The translations under genes and the position numbers were made by a program. A stretch of 64,000 bases of DNA from Paracoccus sp. S1E-3 (GTDB lineage Bacteria > Pseudomonadota > Alphaproteobacteria > Rhodobacterales > Rhodobacteraceae): assembly GCF_013868135.1 (NCBI RefSeq), contig NZ_JACEMU010000007.1:62001-126000 (forward strand), written 5' to 3'. A model generated the notes under the pieces. It was not told where the DNA came from and did not search any database. It saw only the letters and a program-made list of their open reading frames with translations. This document shows, in pieces, positions 27,657-38,161 of this stretch (positions are counted from its first letter, which is position 1; each line of letters starts with the position of its first letter).

Positions 27657-28510
27657 CCGCGAAGGAGCCGTATAGCTACGTCGTTCTGCGATACATTCAC
27701 GATGTCCTGACGGGCGAGTTCGTGAATGTCGGCTTGGTCATGGTCGTCCCTGGTCGTCCACTTATCCTGACGAAATCTCGCAAGACATTCGGCCGTATAA
27801 AGAATGTTTTCCCGGATCTAGACAGTGAGTCCTACAAGCGCGCGATCGAGGCCATCGATCGCGGGATGAAGAGCGTTCAGCGTAGTCTGAAAAGTGAGGG
27901 CCTTTTCAAAGGCGACAGGACCGCTGGTGACTATGCGCGGATCGCGCTACCGCTCGACGACAGCTCGTTGCAGTGGTCACCAGTTGGCGCCGGCCTGACT
28001 GCTGACCCTCAGAAGACCTTCGATCAGCTCTATCTGCGCTTTGTCTCGAGGTATGACCGACCGTCTGAGCGCCGACGGAGTGATGACGACGTATGGCGTC
28101 CCGTCGAGGCGAAGCTCAAGGAACATGGTGTAAACGTTGAGCTGGAGCCCAAGCGGATCCAAGGAAACACGGACGCTGTCGAGTTTCGTCATGCGTGGAA
28201 GAACGGGCGCTGGCACGTCTACGAGCCACTTTCATTCGACCTGTCTGACGCGGACAACATCAAGGATAAGGCACGCCGCTGGCTGGGGCACCTTTCAGCC
28301 GTCAAGATTGGCACAACCGAGGATGTTCAGGTTCATTTTATAGTGGGGCGTCCTCAGAACACCTCTTTGGAGCCAGCGTACCGGAATGCCGTCGAGATCC
28401 TTCGTCAGGTGCCGTTCGACAACAAGGTGTTTGACGAGGACCAGATCGAAGACTTCGTTAATCAGATTGAGGACGAAGTGCGGCACCACGAAGGTCGCAC
28501 TCTGCAGTAG
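27653..28510 (+). CDS. DUF3037-domain protein, partner of a HipA-like kinase
   Basis: 285 residues from MTAKEPYSYVVLRYIHD. The N-terminal ~120 residues show the DUF3037 pattern (YVVLRYIHDVLTGEFVNVGLVM). A second half follows with no known motif (VYEPLSFDLSDADNIKDKARRW). Its ATG overlaps the HipA-like stop. HipA_2 and DUF3037 genes are found side by side in many genomes, suggesting a toxin-antitoxin-like or defence pair; this role is an inference. Here the kinase partner is broken, leaving DUF3037 alone. Confidence 0.85.
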   Translation: MTAKEPYSYVVLRYIHDVLTGEFVNVGLVMVVPGRPLILTKSRKTFGRIKNVFPDLDSESYKRAIEAIDRGMKSVQRSLKSEGLFKGDRTAGDYARIALPLDDSSLQWSPVGAGLTADPQKTFDQLYLRFVSRYDRPSERRRSDDDVWRPVEAKLKEHGVNVELEPKRIQGNTDAVEFRHAWKNGRWHVYEPLSFDLSDADNIKDKARRWLGHLSAVKIGTTEDVQVHFIVGRPQNTSLEPAYRNAVEILRQVPFDNKVFDEDQIEDFVNQIEDEVRHHEGRTLQ

Positions 28511-28799
28511 ACCGCGGCCCTCGCGCGCACTCAGTTCGAGGACAGTGGCGTCCTCATGCCAAACGCCAATACGAACAATGATCGTCGCTTGTAGCCGATT
28601 ATTCCTCAGAGAATCAATAGCTTGAGAGCTGTTCACCGAAAGCGCCGCGGTTAACAGGTCCGGAGAATATCGGCCCGGAGAGAACGAATGCGCGTCCTTC
28701 GGGGCGTAGCCCGGTTAACAGCCCCTCCCGCATAACCCTCGAAAACAACGGAAAAATCCGGCTGCGGCCGGACCGGGAGAACGCTTTCGCTAGGGCAAG

Positions 28800-28889
28800 T
28801 GGCGGAGAGGGTGGGATTCGAACCCACGGAACCCTTGCAGGCTCAACGGTTTTCGAGACCGCCCCGTTCGACCACTCCGGCACCTCTCC
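28800..28889 (-). tRNA. tRNA-Ser (anticodon CGA)
   Basis: A 90-base class II tRNA including the encoded CCA. The 7-base acceptor arms pair, the anticodon loop reads CTCGAAA, giving CGA, and the long variable arm of serine tRNAs is present with a GGTTCGAATCC T-loop. It decodes UCG. Its 3' end faces the accessory island, so it is a plausible integration target. Confidence 0.95.
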
Positions 28890-28989
28890 GCGCTTTTTCG
28901 GTGTGGTTCGGCGCATTTAGCGGGCGGGGGGTTGAAGCGCAAGGGGGTTTGCAGCGAAAAATACAGGAATGGCTCGCGAGGGATCATAC

Positions 28990-29886
28990 ATGCGGCCAAA
29001 TGGCTCTCTTGCGGCGGTCCTGGCTGTGTTTCTTGCCCTGTCCGGTGGCGCTGTGATCGCCCAGTCTTCCCAGCAGGGACAGGCTGCGCCCGGCATGTCG
29101 GCCGCCCAGACGCAGGTGCTGGCCGAACAGGTCTTTCAGGCCGCGCTCGCCGATCGGCTGGCGGCGGTGATCGCGGCCGAATCGGCCGAGTTCGCGGATC
29201 GGATGGCGATTCTCTATCTCAGCGACGGCAGCGGGCCGGATTGGCGGGCCGAGGTGATGCGGATCCACGACCCTGCCCGCGTCTCGGGACTGTTGCTGGG
29301 CGCGCTGCAGACCCGGCTGGCCGGCAATCCGGTGGCAGCGGCGCGGTTGCGCGCGCTTCTGGGGCCGACCGGGGTCACGGCGGCCACCGACGGGCGCGGA
29401 CTGGAACTGGCGGCGCGGATGCAGCTGGCCCGGCCCGCGACCCTCGCCGCAACCGCGCGCCGGCTTGAGGGGGACCTGGCGCGTGGCACGCCGGAACTGG
29501 CGGCGATTGCCCGGATCATGCGGCAAGGCGATCCGGTCACCGAGCGGCTGGCGGCGCGGATGAATCGCGATATCGCCTTTGCCCGCGGCTTTGCCGAAGG
29601 CGGCGGCTTCGATTTTCCGACCGCGTCGGAGGATGTGGCCGCAGATCTTTGGATGCAGGAACCCGAACTGGTCGCCGAGATCACCGCCCGCAGCGAATTG
29701 GCGCTCTATGCCGCTTTCGTGCCGCTCGGCGCCGCCGCCATCGACCATATTGCCACGGCGCGGACCATGCCGCGCGCGCGGGCGGTCTCGGCGATCCTGG
29801 CGCTTGCCGAGGGCGACGTTCTGGACCAGCTTGCCGCAGAAAGCGGCCGTGCCGCCGCCAGACGACATGAGGGAAGCCCGCTATGA
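28990..29886 (+). CDS. Exported DUF2059-like protein
   Basis: 298 residues from MRPNGSLAAVLAVFL; a possible earlier start at 28969 adds seven residues. A clear signal peptide ends near residue 24 (GGAVIAQ). The mature part is helical and repeats a pattern like DUF2059 (RMAILYLSDGSGPDW; ELALYAAFVPLGAAAIDHI). Function unknown, periplasmic. Its stop overlaps the trgB start (ATGA), so it is in the same operon as trgB and cysK. Confidence 0.6.
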   Translation: MRPNGSLAAVLAVFLALSGGAVIAQSSQQGQAAPGMSAAQTQVLAEQVFQAALADRLAAVIAAESAEFADRMAILYLSDGSGPDWRAEVMRIHDPARVSGLLLGALQTRLAGNPVAAARLRALLGPTGVTAATDGRGLELAARMQLARPATLAATARRLEGDLARGTPELAAIARIMRQGDPVTERLAARMNRDIAFARGFAEGGGFDFPTASEDVAADLWMQEPELVAEITARSELALYAAFVPLGAAAIDHIATARTMPRARAVSAILALAEGDVLDQLAAESGRAAARRHEGSPL

Positions 29887-30986
29887 CCGACCGTTCGATC
29901 ATCCTTGCCGGCCCGCTGGCGACGCCGGCGCTGCTGGATGTGCTCGGCCTGCGCGGCATGGCACTGACGCTGTCGGGCAATCTGTCGGGGGGCGCGGATG
30001 CGGGGTTGGGCGGCGACTGGCCGGCCTATCTGTCGGGGGAAGGCCGCATTGCCGCCGTCCGGGTCGCCCAGGTGCCGGAGCTCGACAGCTATCTGGCGGT
30101 GATGCGGCTTCAGCCGATCGAGATCGACGGGCAGTCCGTCTGGGGCTTTGGCGCGGGCGGCGGCGAGGACTGGACGGCGGACAGCGCCGGACTGATGGCG
30201 CGGGTCGCCTCCAGCCTGCTGGCGCGGCTGGATCACCGCAGCCCGGCCCAGCTTCACGCCCGCCTGCGCCGCATCGCAGAGATTGTCGCGGGCGGCCTGC
30301 GCGTTGCGGGCGAGGTCGAGCCGACCGCCTTGCTGCCCGAAGCCGATCCGAAGCGGGTCGAGGTGATTTCGCGCTTCGAACGTTACGGCCGCTATTTTGC
30401 GGTCGAGGAAATCAGCCTGCGCCATCGGCTGTATTCCGGCGGCTGGTCTCCGGTGCTGGAGCGCGAGGTGTTCATCTCGGCCGATGCGGCATTGCTTCTG
30501 CCTTACGATCCGGTGCTGGACAGCGTCCTGCTGATCAGCCAGTTCCGCATGGGTCCGCTGGCGCGCGGGCAGGCGCAGGCCTGGATGCTGGAACCCGTCG
30601 CGGGGCGGATCGACGCGGGCGAGACCCCCGCCGATGCCGCCCGCCGCGAAGCCGTCGAGGAGGCCGGACTGAAGGTCCGGCGGCTTTATCCGCTGCCCGG
30701 TCATTACCCGACGCCGGGCGCGAACAGCGAGTTCTTCTATCCCTTCGTGGGCACGGTCGATCTGTCGGGGCGCACGTCGGGGCAGGGCTTCGGGCTGGAG
30801 GAGGAGGGCGAGGACATCGCCACCCATATTCTTCCCCGCGCCGAGCTGGTCCGGCTGGCGCTCTCGGGCCAGCTGCAATGCGGTCCGCTGATCATCATGG
30901 CGCTGTGGCTGGACCGGGAGGCGGATCGGATCCGTGCCGACCAGATCGAGGGTGGCCAGATCGGCGAGGATCTGGCGGGAAGGTGA
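29883..30986 (+). CDS. trgB: TrgB-like NUDIX hydrolase with N-terminal GGCT-like domain
   Basis: 367 residues. The first ~150 residues resemble a gamma-glutamyl-cyclotransferase fold (FLAGPLATPALLDVLGL region). The C-terminal half is an ADP-ribose pyrophosphatase with the Nudix box GRIDAGETPADAARREAVEEAG at about residues 240-261. In Rhodobacter sphaeroides a trgB gene sits next to cysK in a locus affecting tellurite resistance; the same order is seen here. The biochemical reaction is expected to be ADP-ribose hydrolysis; the tellurite link is by analogy. Confidence 0.82.
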   Translation: MTDRSIILAGPLATPALLDVLGLRGMALTLSGNLSGGADAGLGGDWPAYLSGEGRIAAVRVAQVPELDSYLAVMRLQPIEIDGQSVWGFGAGGGEDWTADSAGLMARVASSLLARLDHRSPAQLHARLRRIAEIVAGGLRVAGEVEPTALLPEADPKRVEVISRFERYGRYFAVEEISLRHRLYSGGWSPVLEREVFISADAALLLPYDPVLDSVLLISQFRMGPLARGQAQAWMLEPVAGRIDAGETPADAARREAVEEAGLKVRRLYPLPGHYPTPGANSEFFYPFVGTVDLSGRTSGQGFGLEEEGEDIATHILPRAELVRLALSGQLQCGPLIIMALWLDREADRIRADQIEGGQIGEDLAGR

Positions 30987-31076
30987 GCGCGGGGCGGTCA
31001 ATTTCCGCCTGCAAAGCCTTGCCGCCATGGCCTGCGCTGCTATTGATCGGGGCTGAACGACAGGAAAGGTCACGAT

Positions 31077-32108
31077 ATGGACATCCGCCAAGACCTCGCC
31101 GCCGCAATCGGCAATACCCCTCTGATCCGCCTGAAAGGCGCGTCCGAGGCGACGGGATGCGAGATCCTGGGCAAGGCCGAGTTCATGAACCCCGGCCAGT
31201 CCGTCAAGGATCGCGCGGCGCTCTATATCATCAAGGATGCCATGGCGCGGGGTGATCTGAAGCCCGGCGGCACCATCGTCGAAGGCACGGCGGGCAATAC
31301 CGGCATCGGGCTGGCGCTGGTGGGGGCCTCGATGGGGTTCCGCTCGGTCATCGTGATCCCCGAGACGCAGAGCCAGGAAAAGAAGGACATGCTGCGTCTG
31401 GCCGGGGCCGAACTGGTGCAGGTGCCGGCCGCGCCCTACAAGAATCCCAACAACTATGTCCGTTATTCCGAACGGCTTGCCAGGGAACTGGCCCGGACCG
31501 AACCCAATGGCGCCATCTGGGCCAATCAGTTCGACAATATCGCCAACCGTCAGGCGCATCTGGAAACCACCGGCCCCGAGATCTGGGACCAGACCGACGG
31601 CCGCGTCGACGGTTTCATCTGCGCGGTCGGATCTGGCGGCACGCTGGCCGGGGTAGCGATGGCGTTGCGGCCCAAGGGCGTGAAGATCGGCCTCGCCGAT
31701 CCCGAAGGCGCGGCGCTTTTCAGCTTCTATACCACCGGGGTCTTCGACAGCCCCGGCAGCTCGATCACCGAAGGCATCGGGCAGGGGCGCATCACCGCCA
31801 ATCTGGAAGGCTTTACCCCTGATTTCAGCTATCGCATCCCCGATGCCGAGGCGCTGGAGGTGTTGTTCGATCTGGCCGAGAACGAGGGTCTGGTGCTGGG
31901 CGGATCGTCCGGAATCAACGTCGCGGGGGCGATCCGAATGGCCGGCGACATGGGACCGGGGCACCAGATCGTGACCATCCTGTGCGACGCCGGCAACCGC
32001 TATCAGACCAAGCTCTATAACCCGGCCTTCCTGCGCGAGAAGGGCCTGCCCGTCCCCGCCTGGCTGGAGCGCGAGCCGGCGATCCTGCCCGAAGTCTTCG
32101 AGGACTGA
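31077..32108 (+). CDS. cysK: Cysteine synthase A (O-acetylserine sulfhydrylase)
   Basis: 343 residues. Fold-type II PLP enzyme with the N-terminal NTPLIRLKG motif, the PLP lysine in NPGQSVKDRAA, the phosphate-binding GTAGNTGIG loop and GSGGTLAG. It makes cysteine from O-acetylserine and sulfide in the cytoplasm. RBS AGGAAAGG precedes ATG 31077. It is slightly longer than the typical ~310 residues because of a C-terminal extension, as in plant/alphaproteobacterial forms. It follows trgB by 90 bases. Confidence 0.93.
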   Translation: MDIRQDLAAAIGNTPLIRLKGASEATGCEILGKAEFMNPGQSVKDRAALYIIKDAMARGDLKPGGTIVEGTAGNTGIGLALVGASMGFRSVIVIPETQSQEKKDMLRLAGAELVQVPAAPYKNPNNYVRYSERLARELARTEPNGAIWANQFDNIANRQAHLETTGPEIWDQTDGRVDGFICAVGSGGTLAGVAMALRPKGVKIGLADPEGAALFSFYTTGVFDSPGSSITEGIGQGRITANLEGFTPDFSYRIPDAEALEVLFDLAENEGLVLGGSSGINVAGAIRMAGDMGPGHQIVTILCDAGNRYQTKLYNPAFLREKGLPVPAWLEREPAILPEVFED

Positions 32109-32115
32109 CCCGGCC

Positions 32116-34617
32116 ATGACCCGCCTTTATGCGCTGATCGTCGCGATCTTCATCGCCCTGTCGCTGCCTGCTTTGGCGCAGGACCAGCAGGCCCCGAATT
32201 ACGACGCGTGGGACAAGGTCGCCGCCCAGACCGAGCAGATTCTGGAAAGCAATCAGGCCAATGAGGCGCGGCTGCAGGCCATACGCGGCGAAATCGTCAA
32301 ATGGCGCGACCAGTTCAAGTCGCAGGAAGGCGTGAACTCCACCCGGATCACCACGCTGAAGGACCAGATCACCGCGCTGGGGCCGGTCCCCGCCGAAGGC
32401 CAGGCCGAGGCCGAGGACGTGGCCGCGCGCCGCAAGGAGCTGAACGACCAGCTGAGCGAATTGCAGGCGCCGGGGCTGAAGGCGGTCGAGGCCTTCGGCC
32501 GCGCCGACAGCATCGTCACCCAGATCGACCAGAAAATCCGTGCGCAGCAGGCCAGTGCGCTGGTGCGCAAGACGCCCTCGCCGCTCAATCCGGGCAACTG
32601 GACGGTGGCGATGACCGAAGCCGCCAAGGTGGTGAGGAACATCGTAGCCGAGCTGCGTGACAACTGGACCAAGAACGGCGGCATATCCGGCCTGACCCAG
32701 GCGCTGCCGGTGATCGCGGCCTTCATGCTGGCGGCGCTGTTCCTGCTGACGCGCGGGCGCCGCTGGATCGGCTCGCTGCCGTCGCGGCTGTCGGCGCGGG
32801 CCAGCGACCGGGTGCGCGCGGCCCTGGTCTTCGGGGTGTCGCTGGGCCAGATCCTGATCCCCTTCCTCGGGATGTTGCTGCTGGTCGGCGCGCTCTATTC
32901 CACCGGTCTGTTCGGCAATTGGAGCCAGCCTCTGCTGCTGGCCATTCCGGCCGGCGCCATGGCCTATATCAGCGGTATCTGGCTGTGCTGGCAGTTGTTC
33001 CCGGAACCCGGCAGCGGCGTCACCCCGGCGCTGCCCCTGTCCGATCGCCAGCGCGCGCAGGCCCGCTTTCGCGCCGAGGTGCTGGCCTTCTGTCTGGCCG
33101 TGCATCTGGTCTTCGGGCGCACGATGCTGCCGCTGGCGGGGTTCAACAGTGACGCCGACCGCGATATCGGCGCCATCCCGCAGCGCCTCAGCGAGGCGGC
33201 GGCCGGGGTCTGGTATCTGCCGCTGATTCTGATCGCCTGCTTCTACCTGTTCAACCTCGGCAACATCCTGCGCAGGATGCGCGCCTCGGACGTGGCGGGG
33301 GTGCCGCAATACCGGATCACGGTGGCGGCGATCCTTGGCGCGGTGGTGCGGCTGATCGCGCTGGTGGTGCCGGTGCTGGCGATGCTGGGCTATGTCACGG
33401 CGGCGAATGCGCTGCTGTGGTCGACGGTGCTGACGCTGGGTCTGGCCGGGCTGCTGATCGTGCTGCAGGACTTCATCGGCGATCTTTACGGCCTGGCGGT
33501 CGGCAACGGATCGGCGCGCGATTCGCTGATCCCCGGCCTGATCGGCTTTGCGCTGGTGCTGCTGTCGCTGCCCTTCTTCGCGCTGATCTGGGGCGCACGT
33601 ACCAACGACCTGTCCGAGGCCTGGCTGCGCATCCAGCAGGGGATCACCTTCGGCGGCATCACCCTGTCGCCCATGGGCATCCTGGGCTTCCTGCTGGTCT
33701 TCGGCATCGGCTACATGCTGACCCGCTTTGTGCAGGGGGCGTTCCGCAACTCGATCCTGCCGAAGACGACGATGGATGCGGGCGGCCAAAGCGCGGTCAT
33801 CTCGATCATCGGCTATATCGGGATCGGGTTGGCGGCGATGCTGGCAATCTCGGCCTCGGGGATCAACCTGACCTCGCTGGCGGTGGTTGCAGGTGCGCTT
33901 TCGGTCGGGATCGGTTTCGGCCTGCAGCAGGTGGTGTCGAACTTCGTGTCCGGCATCATCCTGCTGATCGAGCGCCCGGTCGCCGTAGGCGACTGGATCG
34001 AGGTCGGCGGCAAGCAGGGCATCGTCAAGAAGATGGCCGTGCGCGCGACCCAGATCCAGACCTTCGACCGGACCGAGGTGATCGTTCCCAACTCGGACCT
34101 GATCACCCAGCAGGTGACCAACTGGACGCGCGCCAACCTGACCGGCCGGATCATCGTCAAGGTCGGCGTGGCCTATGGCAGCGACACCCGTAAGGTGGAA
34201 CGCATCCTGCGCGAGATCGCCGAGGATCAGCCCACCATTCTGATCGAGCCACCGCCCGCTGTCCTGCTGGTCAATTTCGGTGCCGACAGCCTGGATTTCG
34301 AGATCCGCGCCGTGCTGTCGGACATCAATGGCGGAGTCGGTGTGGGGTCAGAGATCCGCCACCAGATCGCCGAGCGTTTCGCGGCCGAAGGGATCGAGAT
34401 CCCCTTCGCACAACGCGACCTGTGGTTCCGCAACCCCGAGACGCTGTTCGCCAAGCCGCCCTCGGCCCCCGGAAAGCCGAAATCCGGCGATCCCGCGCAG
34501 ATCGAGGCCGCGCCCAAGGACAAGCCGCTGCCCACCGCCTTTTCGACGGGCGAACTTCCTTCGGATGTGGAAGGCGATGGGGATGGCGACGGAGACGGAG
34601 ACGGCGATAATACCTGA
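32116..34617 (+). CDS. DUF3772-MscS mechanosensitive channel
   Basis: 833 residues: signal peptide ([12 protein letters not shown]), a periplasmic coiled-coil DUF3772 domain to about residue 200, then around 10 membrane segments and the MscS core near residues 565-780 ([22 protein letters not shown], then [17 protein letters not shown]). It should open under membrane tension during osmotic downshock. The C-terminal tail ends in a GD-rich repeat (VEGDGDGD to GDNT), unusual for the family and perhaps able to bind divalent cations. The gene starts 8 bases after cysK. Confidence 0.9.
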   Translation: MTRLYALIVAIFIALSLPALAQDQQAPNYDAWDKVAAQTEQILESNQANEARLQAIRGEIVKWRDQFKSQEGVNSTRITTLKDQITALGPVPAEGQAEAEDVAARRKELNDQLSELQAPGLKAVEAFGRADSIVTQIDQKIRAQQASALVRKTPSPLNPGNWTVAMTEAAKVVRNIVAELRDNWTKNGGISGLTQALPVIAAFMLAALFLLTRGRRWIGSLPSRLSARASDRVRAALVFGVSLGQILIPFLGMLLLVGALYSTGLFGNWSQPLLLAIPAGAMAYISGIWLCWQLFPEPGSGVTPALPLSDRQRAQARFRAEVLAFCLAVHLVFGRTMLPLAGFNSDADRDIGAIPQRLSEAAAGVWYLPLILIACFYLFNLGNILRRMRASDVAGVPQYRITVAAILGAVVRLIALVVPVLAMLGYVTAANALLWSTVLTLGLAGLLIVLQDFIGDLYGLAVGNGSARDSLIPGLIGFALVLLSLPFFALIWGARTNDLSEAWLRIQQGITFGGITLSPMGILGFLLVFGIGYMLTRFVQGAFRNSILPKTTMDAGGQSAVISIIGYIGIGLAAMLAISASGINLTSLAVVAGALSVGIGFGLQQVVSNFVSGIILLIERPVAVGDWIEVGGKQGIVKKMAVRATQIQTFDRTEVIVPNSDLITQQVTNWTRANLTGRIIVKVGVAYGSDTRKVERILREIAEDQPTILIEPPPAVLLVNFGADSLDFEIRAVLSDINGGVGVGSEIRHQIAERFAAEGIEIPFAQRDLWFRNPETLFAKPPSAPGKPKSGDPAQIEAAPKDKPLPTAFSTGELPSDVEGDGDGDGDGDGDNT

Positions 34618-34640
34618 GCCATCGCGCGGCGATTGACTTG

Positions 34641-34654
34641 GTTGCAGTTGCAAC
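34641..34654. promoter_or_regulatory. Inverted repeat upstream of hmgA
   Basis: GTTGCAGTTGCAAC, a 5-bp-arm inverted repeat, lies just after a TTGACTT hexamer (34634-34640) and 35 bases before hmgA. It is a plausible operator for a MarR- or IclR-type regulator of tyrosine degradation; the regulator is not in the window. Confidence 0.45.
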
Positions 34655-34688
34655 TTATTCTCCCCTTCGAACACGAGAGGGGGAGAAG

Positions 34689-36059
34689 ATGACGATTGAT
34701 GCCCTGCCGCGCGGGATGATCCGCGCCGCCACCGCCAACGGCACCGCCGCGCATGAGGGCTATATGCCCGGTTTCGGCAATGATTTCGAAACCGAAGCCC
34801 TTCCGGGCGCGCTGCCGCAAGGGCAGAACTCGCCCCAGAAATGCGCCTATGGCCTCTATGCCGAGCAGCTGTCGGGCACTGCCTTCACTGCGCCGCGTGG
34901 CCAGAACGAACGGACCTGGTGTTACCGCATCCGCCCCAGCGTGAAGCATGTCGGGCGCTTCCAGAAGATCGATGTGCCTTACTGGAAGTCCGCCCCGCAT
35001 GTCCTGCCCGACGTCGTCAGCCTGGGCCAGTATCGCTGGGATCCGGTCCCCCACAGTGAAGGTGAGGCGCTGACCTGGATCACCGGGATGCGCACCATGA
35101 CCACGGCCGGCGACGTGAATACGCAGGTCGGCATGGCGGCGCATATCTATCTGGTCACCGAGTCCATGGTCGACGAATATTTCTTCAGCGCCGACAGTGA
35201 GTTGCTGGTCGTTCCTCAGGAAGGACGGCTGCGCTTCTGCACCGAACTCGGGGTGATCGACCTGGAACCGAAGGAGATCGCGATCATCCCGCGCGGCCTC
35301 GTCTACCGGGTCGAAGTGCTGGAGGGGCCGGCGCGCGGCTTTGTCTGCGAGAACTACGGCCAGAAATTCGATCTGCCCGGCCGCGGCCCGATCGGCGCCA
35401 ACTGTCTGGCCAATCCGCGCGACTTCAAATGCCCGGTCGCCGCCTTCGAAGATCGCGACGCCCAGTCCCGCGTTGTCATCAAATGGTGCGGCCAGTTCCA
35501 CGAAAGCTTTATTGACCACAGCCCGCTGGACGTGGTCGCGTGGCACGGAAACTATTGCGCATACAAATATGATTTGCGTACATATTCTCCGGTCGGGGCG
35601 ATCCTGTTCGACCACCCGGACCCGTCGATCTTCACGGTGCTGACCGCGCCTTCCGGGCAGGAGGGCACCGCCAATATCGATTTCGTGCTGTTCCGCGAAC
35701 GCTGGATGGTCGCCGAACACAGTTTCCGGCCGCCCTGGTATCACAAGAACATCATGTCCGAGATGATGGGCAATATTTACGGCATCTACGATGCCAAGCC
35801 GAAGGGCTTCGTGCCCGGTGGCACCAGCCTGCATAACATGATGCTGCCCCACGGTCCCGACCGCAACGCCTTCGAGCACGGCTCGACCGAGCCGATGGTG
35901 CCGGCCAAGCAGGACAACACCATGCAGTTCATGTTCGAGACGAGGTTTCCTCAACAACTGACGGAATTTGCTGCGAAAGAAGCTCCTCTGCAGGATGATT
36001 ACGTCGATTGCTGGGACAGTCTGGAAAAGAAATTCGATGGCACGCCGGAGGTGAAATAG
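34689..36059 (+). CDS. hmgA: Homogentisate 1,2-dioxygenase
   Basis: 456 residues from [10 protein letters not shown], after GGGAGAAG. N-terminal [19 protein letters not shown] is the family signature. The iron centre region [16 protein letters not shown] and [11 protein letters not shown] is present. It opens the ring of homogentisate in the tyrosine/phenylalanine degradation path. 17 in-frame codons before the chosen start overlap the promoter region and are rejected. Other pathway genes are not next to it here. Confidence 0.96.
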   Translation: MTIDALPRGMIRAATANGTAAHEGYMPGFGNDFETEALPGALPQGQNSPQKCAYGLYAEQLSGTAFTAPRGQNERTWCYRIRPSVKHVGRFQKIDVPYWKSAPHVLPDVVSLGQYRWDPVPHSEGEALTWITGMRTMTTAGDVNTQVGMAAHIYLVTESMVDEYFFSADSELLVVPQEGRLRFCTELGVIDLEPKEIAIIPRGLVYRVEVLEGPARGFVCENYGQKFDLPGRGPIGANCLANPRDFKCPVAAFEDRDAQSRVVIKWCGQFHESFIDHSPLDVVAWHGNYCAYKYDLRTYSPVGAILFDHPDPSIFTVLTAPSGQEGTANIDFVLFRERWMVAEHSFRPPWYHKNIMSEMMGNIYGIYDAKPKGFVPGGTSLHNMMLPHGPDRNAFEHGSTEPMVPAKQDNTMQFMFETRFPQQLTEFAAKEAPLQDDYVDCWDSLEKKFDGTPEVK

Positions 36060-36134
36060 GCGCCCAAACGTCAAAGGCAGGCAAACCCACTTGCCCCCGA
36101 CGCCGCGCCGGGCTAATCCGGCGCGGTCCCTCGG

Positions 36135-36210
<76 letters not shown>

Positions 36211-36364
36211 ATTACCTTGTTATTCAACGGGTTACGGCGCGTTCCCCTCTGCGGTCCAGCGATGCCTGCGGTCATTTGTTTCAAATGCCCTGCATTACGC
36301 CTGCCGGGATTAACGCTTCATCCATCTGAATGGGCTAGCAGTGAGGCGTTATCAGATGAGGTGG

Positions 36365-36742
36365 ATGATGAAACCCGGCTATCTTCTTGGCATGGCGCTG
36401 CTGTTGGTGACGGCCTGTGCGCAGACGACGATTCAGCCCATGTCGAAGGACAGTTTCAAGGTTGCGACTCAGGCGGCGCCAGCCTGCGGTCCCAACGGCG
36501 CACGCAATGTTGCCTTCAAAAGCGCCTCGATCGAGGTGATCCGCAGGGGATATGACAAGTTTGTCCTCGTTGGCGATGCGAATAATTCGGACTTCTGGTC
36601 CGGCGCCCACAAGCAGGACATGGTGGTGCGAGTAATTGCCGAAGGCAGTCCCGAGGCAGCGAATGCGCTCTCCGCCCGCGAACAGCTTGGCAGCGATTGG
36701 CGGCAGATCCTTGAAAAGGGGGCGCCCACGACCTGCGGATAA
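36365..36742 (+). CDS. Small predicted lipoprotein
   Basis: About 125 residues from MMKPGYLLG (starts at 36341 or 36356 are possible; GAGGTGG lies just upstream). The signal ends in a lipobox LVTAC followed by a short mature protein with paired Cys residues (ACGPNGARNVAFKSASIEVIRRGYDKF). Similar small exported proteins of unknown role are common in Rhodobacterales. It is a single gene downstream of tRNA-Val. Confidence 0.7.
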   Translation: MMKPGYLLGMALLLVTACAQTTIQPMSKDSFKVATQAAPACGPNGARNVAFKSASIEVIRRGYDKFVLVGDANNSDFWSGAHKQDMVVRVIAEGSPEAANALSAREQLGSDWRQILEKGAPTTCG

Positions 36743-37000
36743 CGGCTCGGCTGCCCGGCACCGCGGCCTTCCTTTGGGCGCTGCTCCTGGCGATGGGGGC
36801 AGGATCGGCGCAGCGGCACAGGCAACGGGATCGCCTGTTCCGCCGCCGAGGCCCCGGCGCGGTGCACCGCGTCGGTTCCGCTCGACGCGGCGACGATTGA
36901 CGCAAGCGCGTGCGGGGCGCAGTCTGCTGTTGACGCGTCTCGGGAAGACGGCCATACACCGGATTATCTGAACACGCGTTCAAATAATAGGAGGGCTGCC

Positions 37001-38161
37001 TTGTTCACGCATGGGATGGAATTCGATCTGGGCGAAGATATCGGCGCGCTGCGCGAGATGGTGCACCGCTTCGCGCAGGAGCGCATCAAGCCGATCGCGG
37101 CCGAGGTCGACCGCTCGAACGCGTTCCCGAACGAATTGTGGCGCGAACTGGGCGAGCTGGGCCTGCTGGGCATCACCGTGCCCGAGGAATATGGCGGATC
37201 GGGCATGGGCTATCTGGCCCACACCATCGCGACCGAGGAGATCGCGCGGGCTTCGGCTTCGGTCAGCCTGTCCTACGGGGCGCATTCGAACCTCTGCGTG
37301 AACCAGCTGAAGCTGAACGGCTCGGAGGCGCAGAAGCAGAAATACCTGCCGAAACTGTGCTCGGGCGAGCATATCGGCGCGCTGGCGATGTCCGAGGAGG
37401 GCGCCGGTTCGGACGTGGTCGGCATGAAGCTGCGGGCGGAAAAGCGCAATGGCTATTACGTGCTGAACGGGTCGAAATACTGGATCACCAACGGACCGGA
37501 CGCCGATACGCTGGTGGTCTATGCCAAGACCGACCCCGAGGCCGGATCGAAGGGCATCACTGCCTTCATCGTAGAAAAGGGCATGAAGGGCTTCACCCAG
37601 GGACCACATTTCGACAAGGTCGGGATGCGCGGGTCCAACACGGGCGAGCTGATCTTCGACAATTGCGAAGTGCCGTTCGAAAACGTGCTGGGCCAGGAAG
37701 GCAAGGGCGTCCGCGTGCTGATGTCGGGCCTCGATTACGAACGTCTGGTGCTGTCGGGCATCGGCACCGGGATCATGGCCGCCTGTCTGGACGAGGTCGT
37801 CCCCTACAGCCGCGACCGCAAGCAGTTCGGTCAGGCGATCGGGAATTTCCAGCTGATGCAGGCCAAGATCGCCGATATGTATGTCGCCATGAACACCGCC
37901 AAGGCTTACGTCTATGAGGTCGCCAAGGCCTGCGACGCGGGCAAGGTGACGCGGCAGGATGCCGCGGGGGCAGTGCTTTACGCTTCCGAACAGGCGATGG
38001 TGCAGGCCCATCAGGCGGTGCAGGCGCTGGGCGGCGCGGGCTTCCTGAATGACAGTGTGGTCAGCCGCCTGTTCCGCGACGCCAAGCTGATGGAGATCGG
38101 GGCCGGCACCAGCGAGATCCGCCGGATGCTGATCGGCCGCGAGCTGATGGCGGGTGCATGA
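37001..38161 (+). CDS. ivd: Isovaleryl-CoA dehydrogenase
   Basis: 386 residues starting with TTG 37001, chosen because AGGAGG lies 6 bases upstream and [13 protein letters not shown] fits relatives; the first in-frame ATG is at 37016. It is an FAD acyl-CoA dehydrogenase: [27 protein letters not shown], catalytic Glu in [11 protein letters not shown], and the C-terminal [18 protein letters not shown]. It oxidises isovaleryl-CoA to 3-methylcrotonyl-CoA in leucine degradation. It begins the leucine catabolism cluster. Confidence 0.95.
   Translation: MFTHGMEFDLGEDIGALREMVHRFAQERIKPIAAEVDRSNAFPNELWRELGELGLLGITVPEEYGGSGMGYLAHTIATEEIARASASVSLSYGAHSNLCVNQLKLNGSEAQKQKYLPKLCSGEHIGALAMSEEGAGSDVVGMKLRAEKRNGYYVLNGSKYWITNGPDADTLVVYAKTDPEAGSKGITAFIVEKGMKGFTQGPHFDKVGMRGSNTGELIFDNCEVPFENVLGQEGKGVRVLMSGLDYERLVLSGIGTGIMAACLDEVVPYSRDRKQFGQAIGNFQLMQAKIADMYVAMNTAKAYVYEVAKACDAGKVTRQDAAGAVLYASEQAMVQAHQAVQALGGAGFLNDSVVSRLFRDAKLMEIGAGTSEIRRMLIGRELMAGA

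Noticed and set aside
28990-29886. TrgA
   Set aside because: TrgA is, as I recall, a short multi-pass membrane protein; this is a soluble exported protein with a signal peptide.
29706-33789. Very long minus-strand frames opposite trgB, cysK and the MscS gene
   Set aside because: Same antisense artefact; plus-strand genes have domains and ribosome-binding sites.
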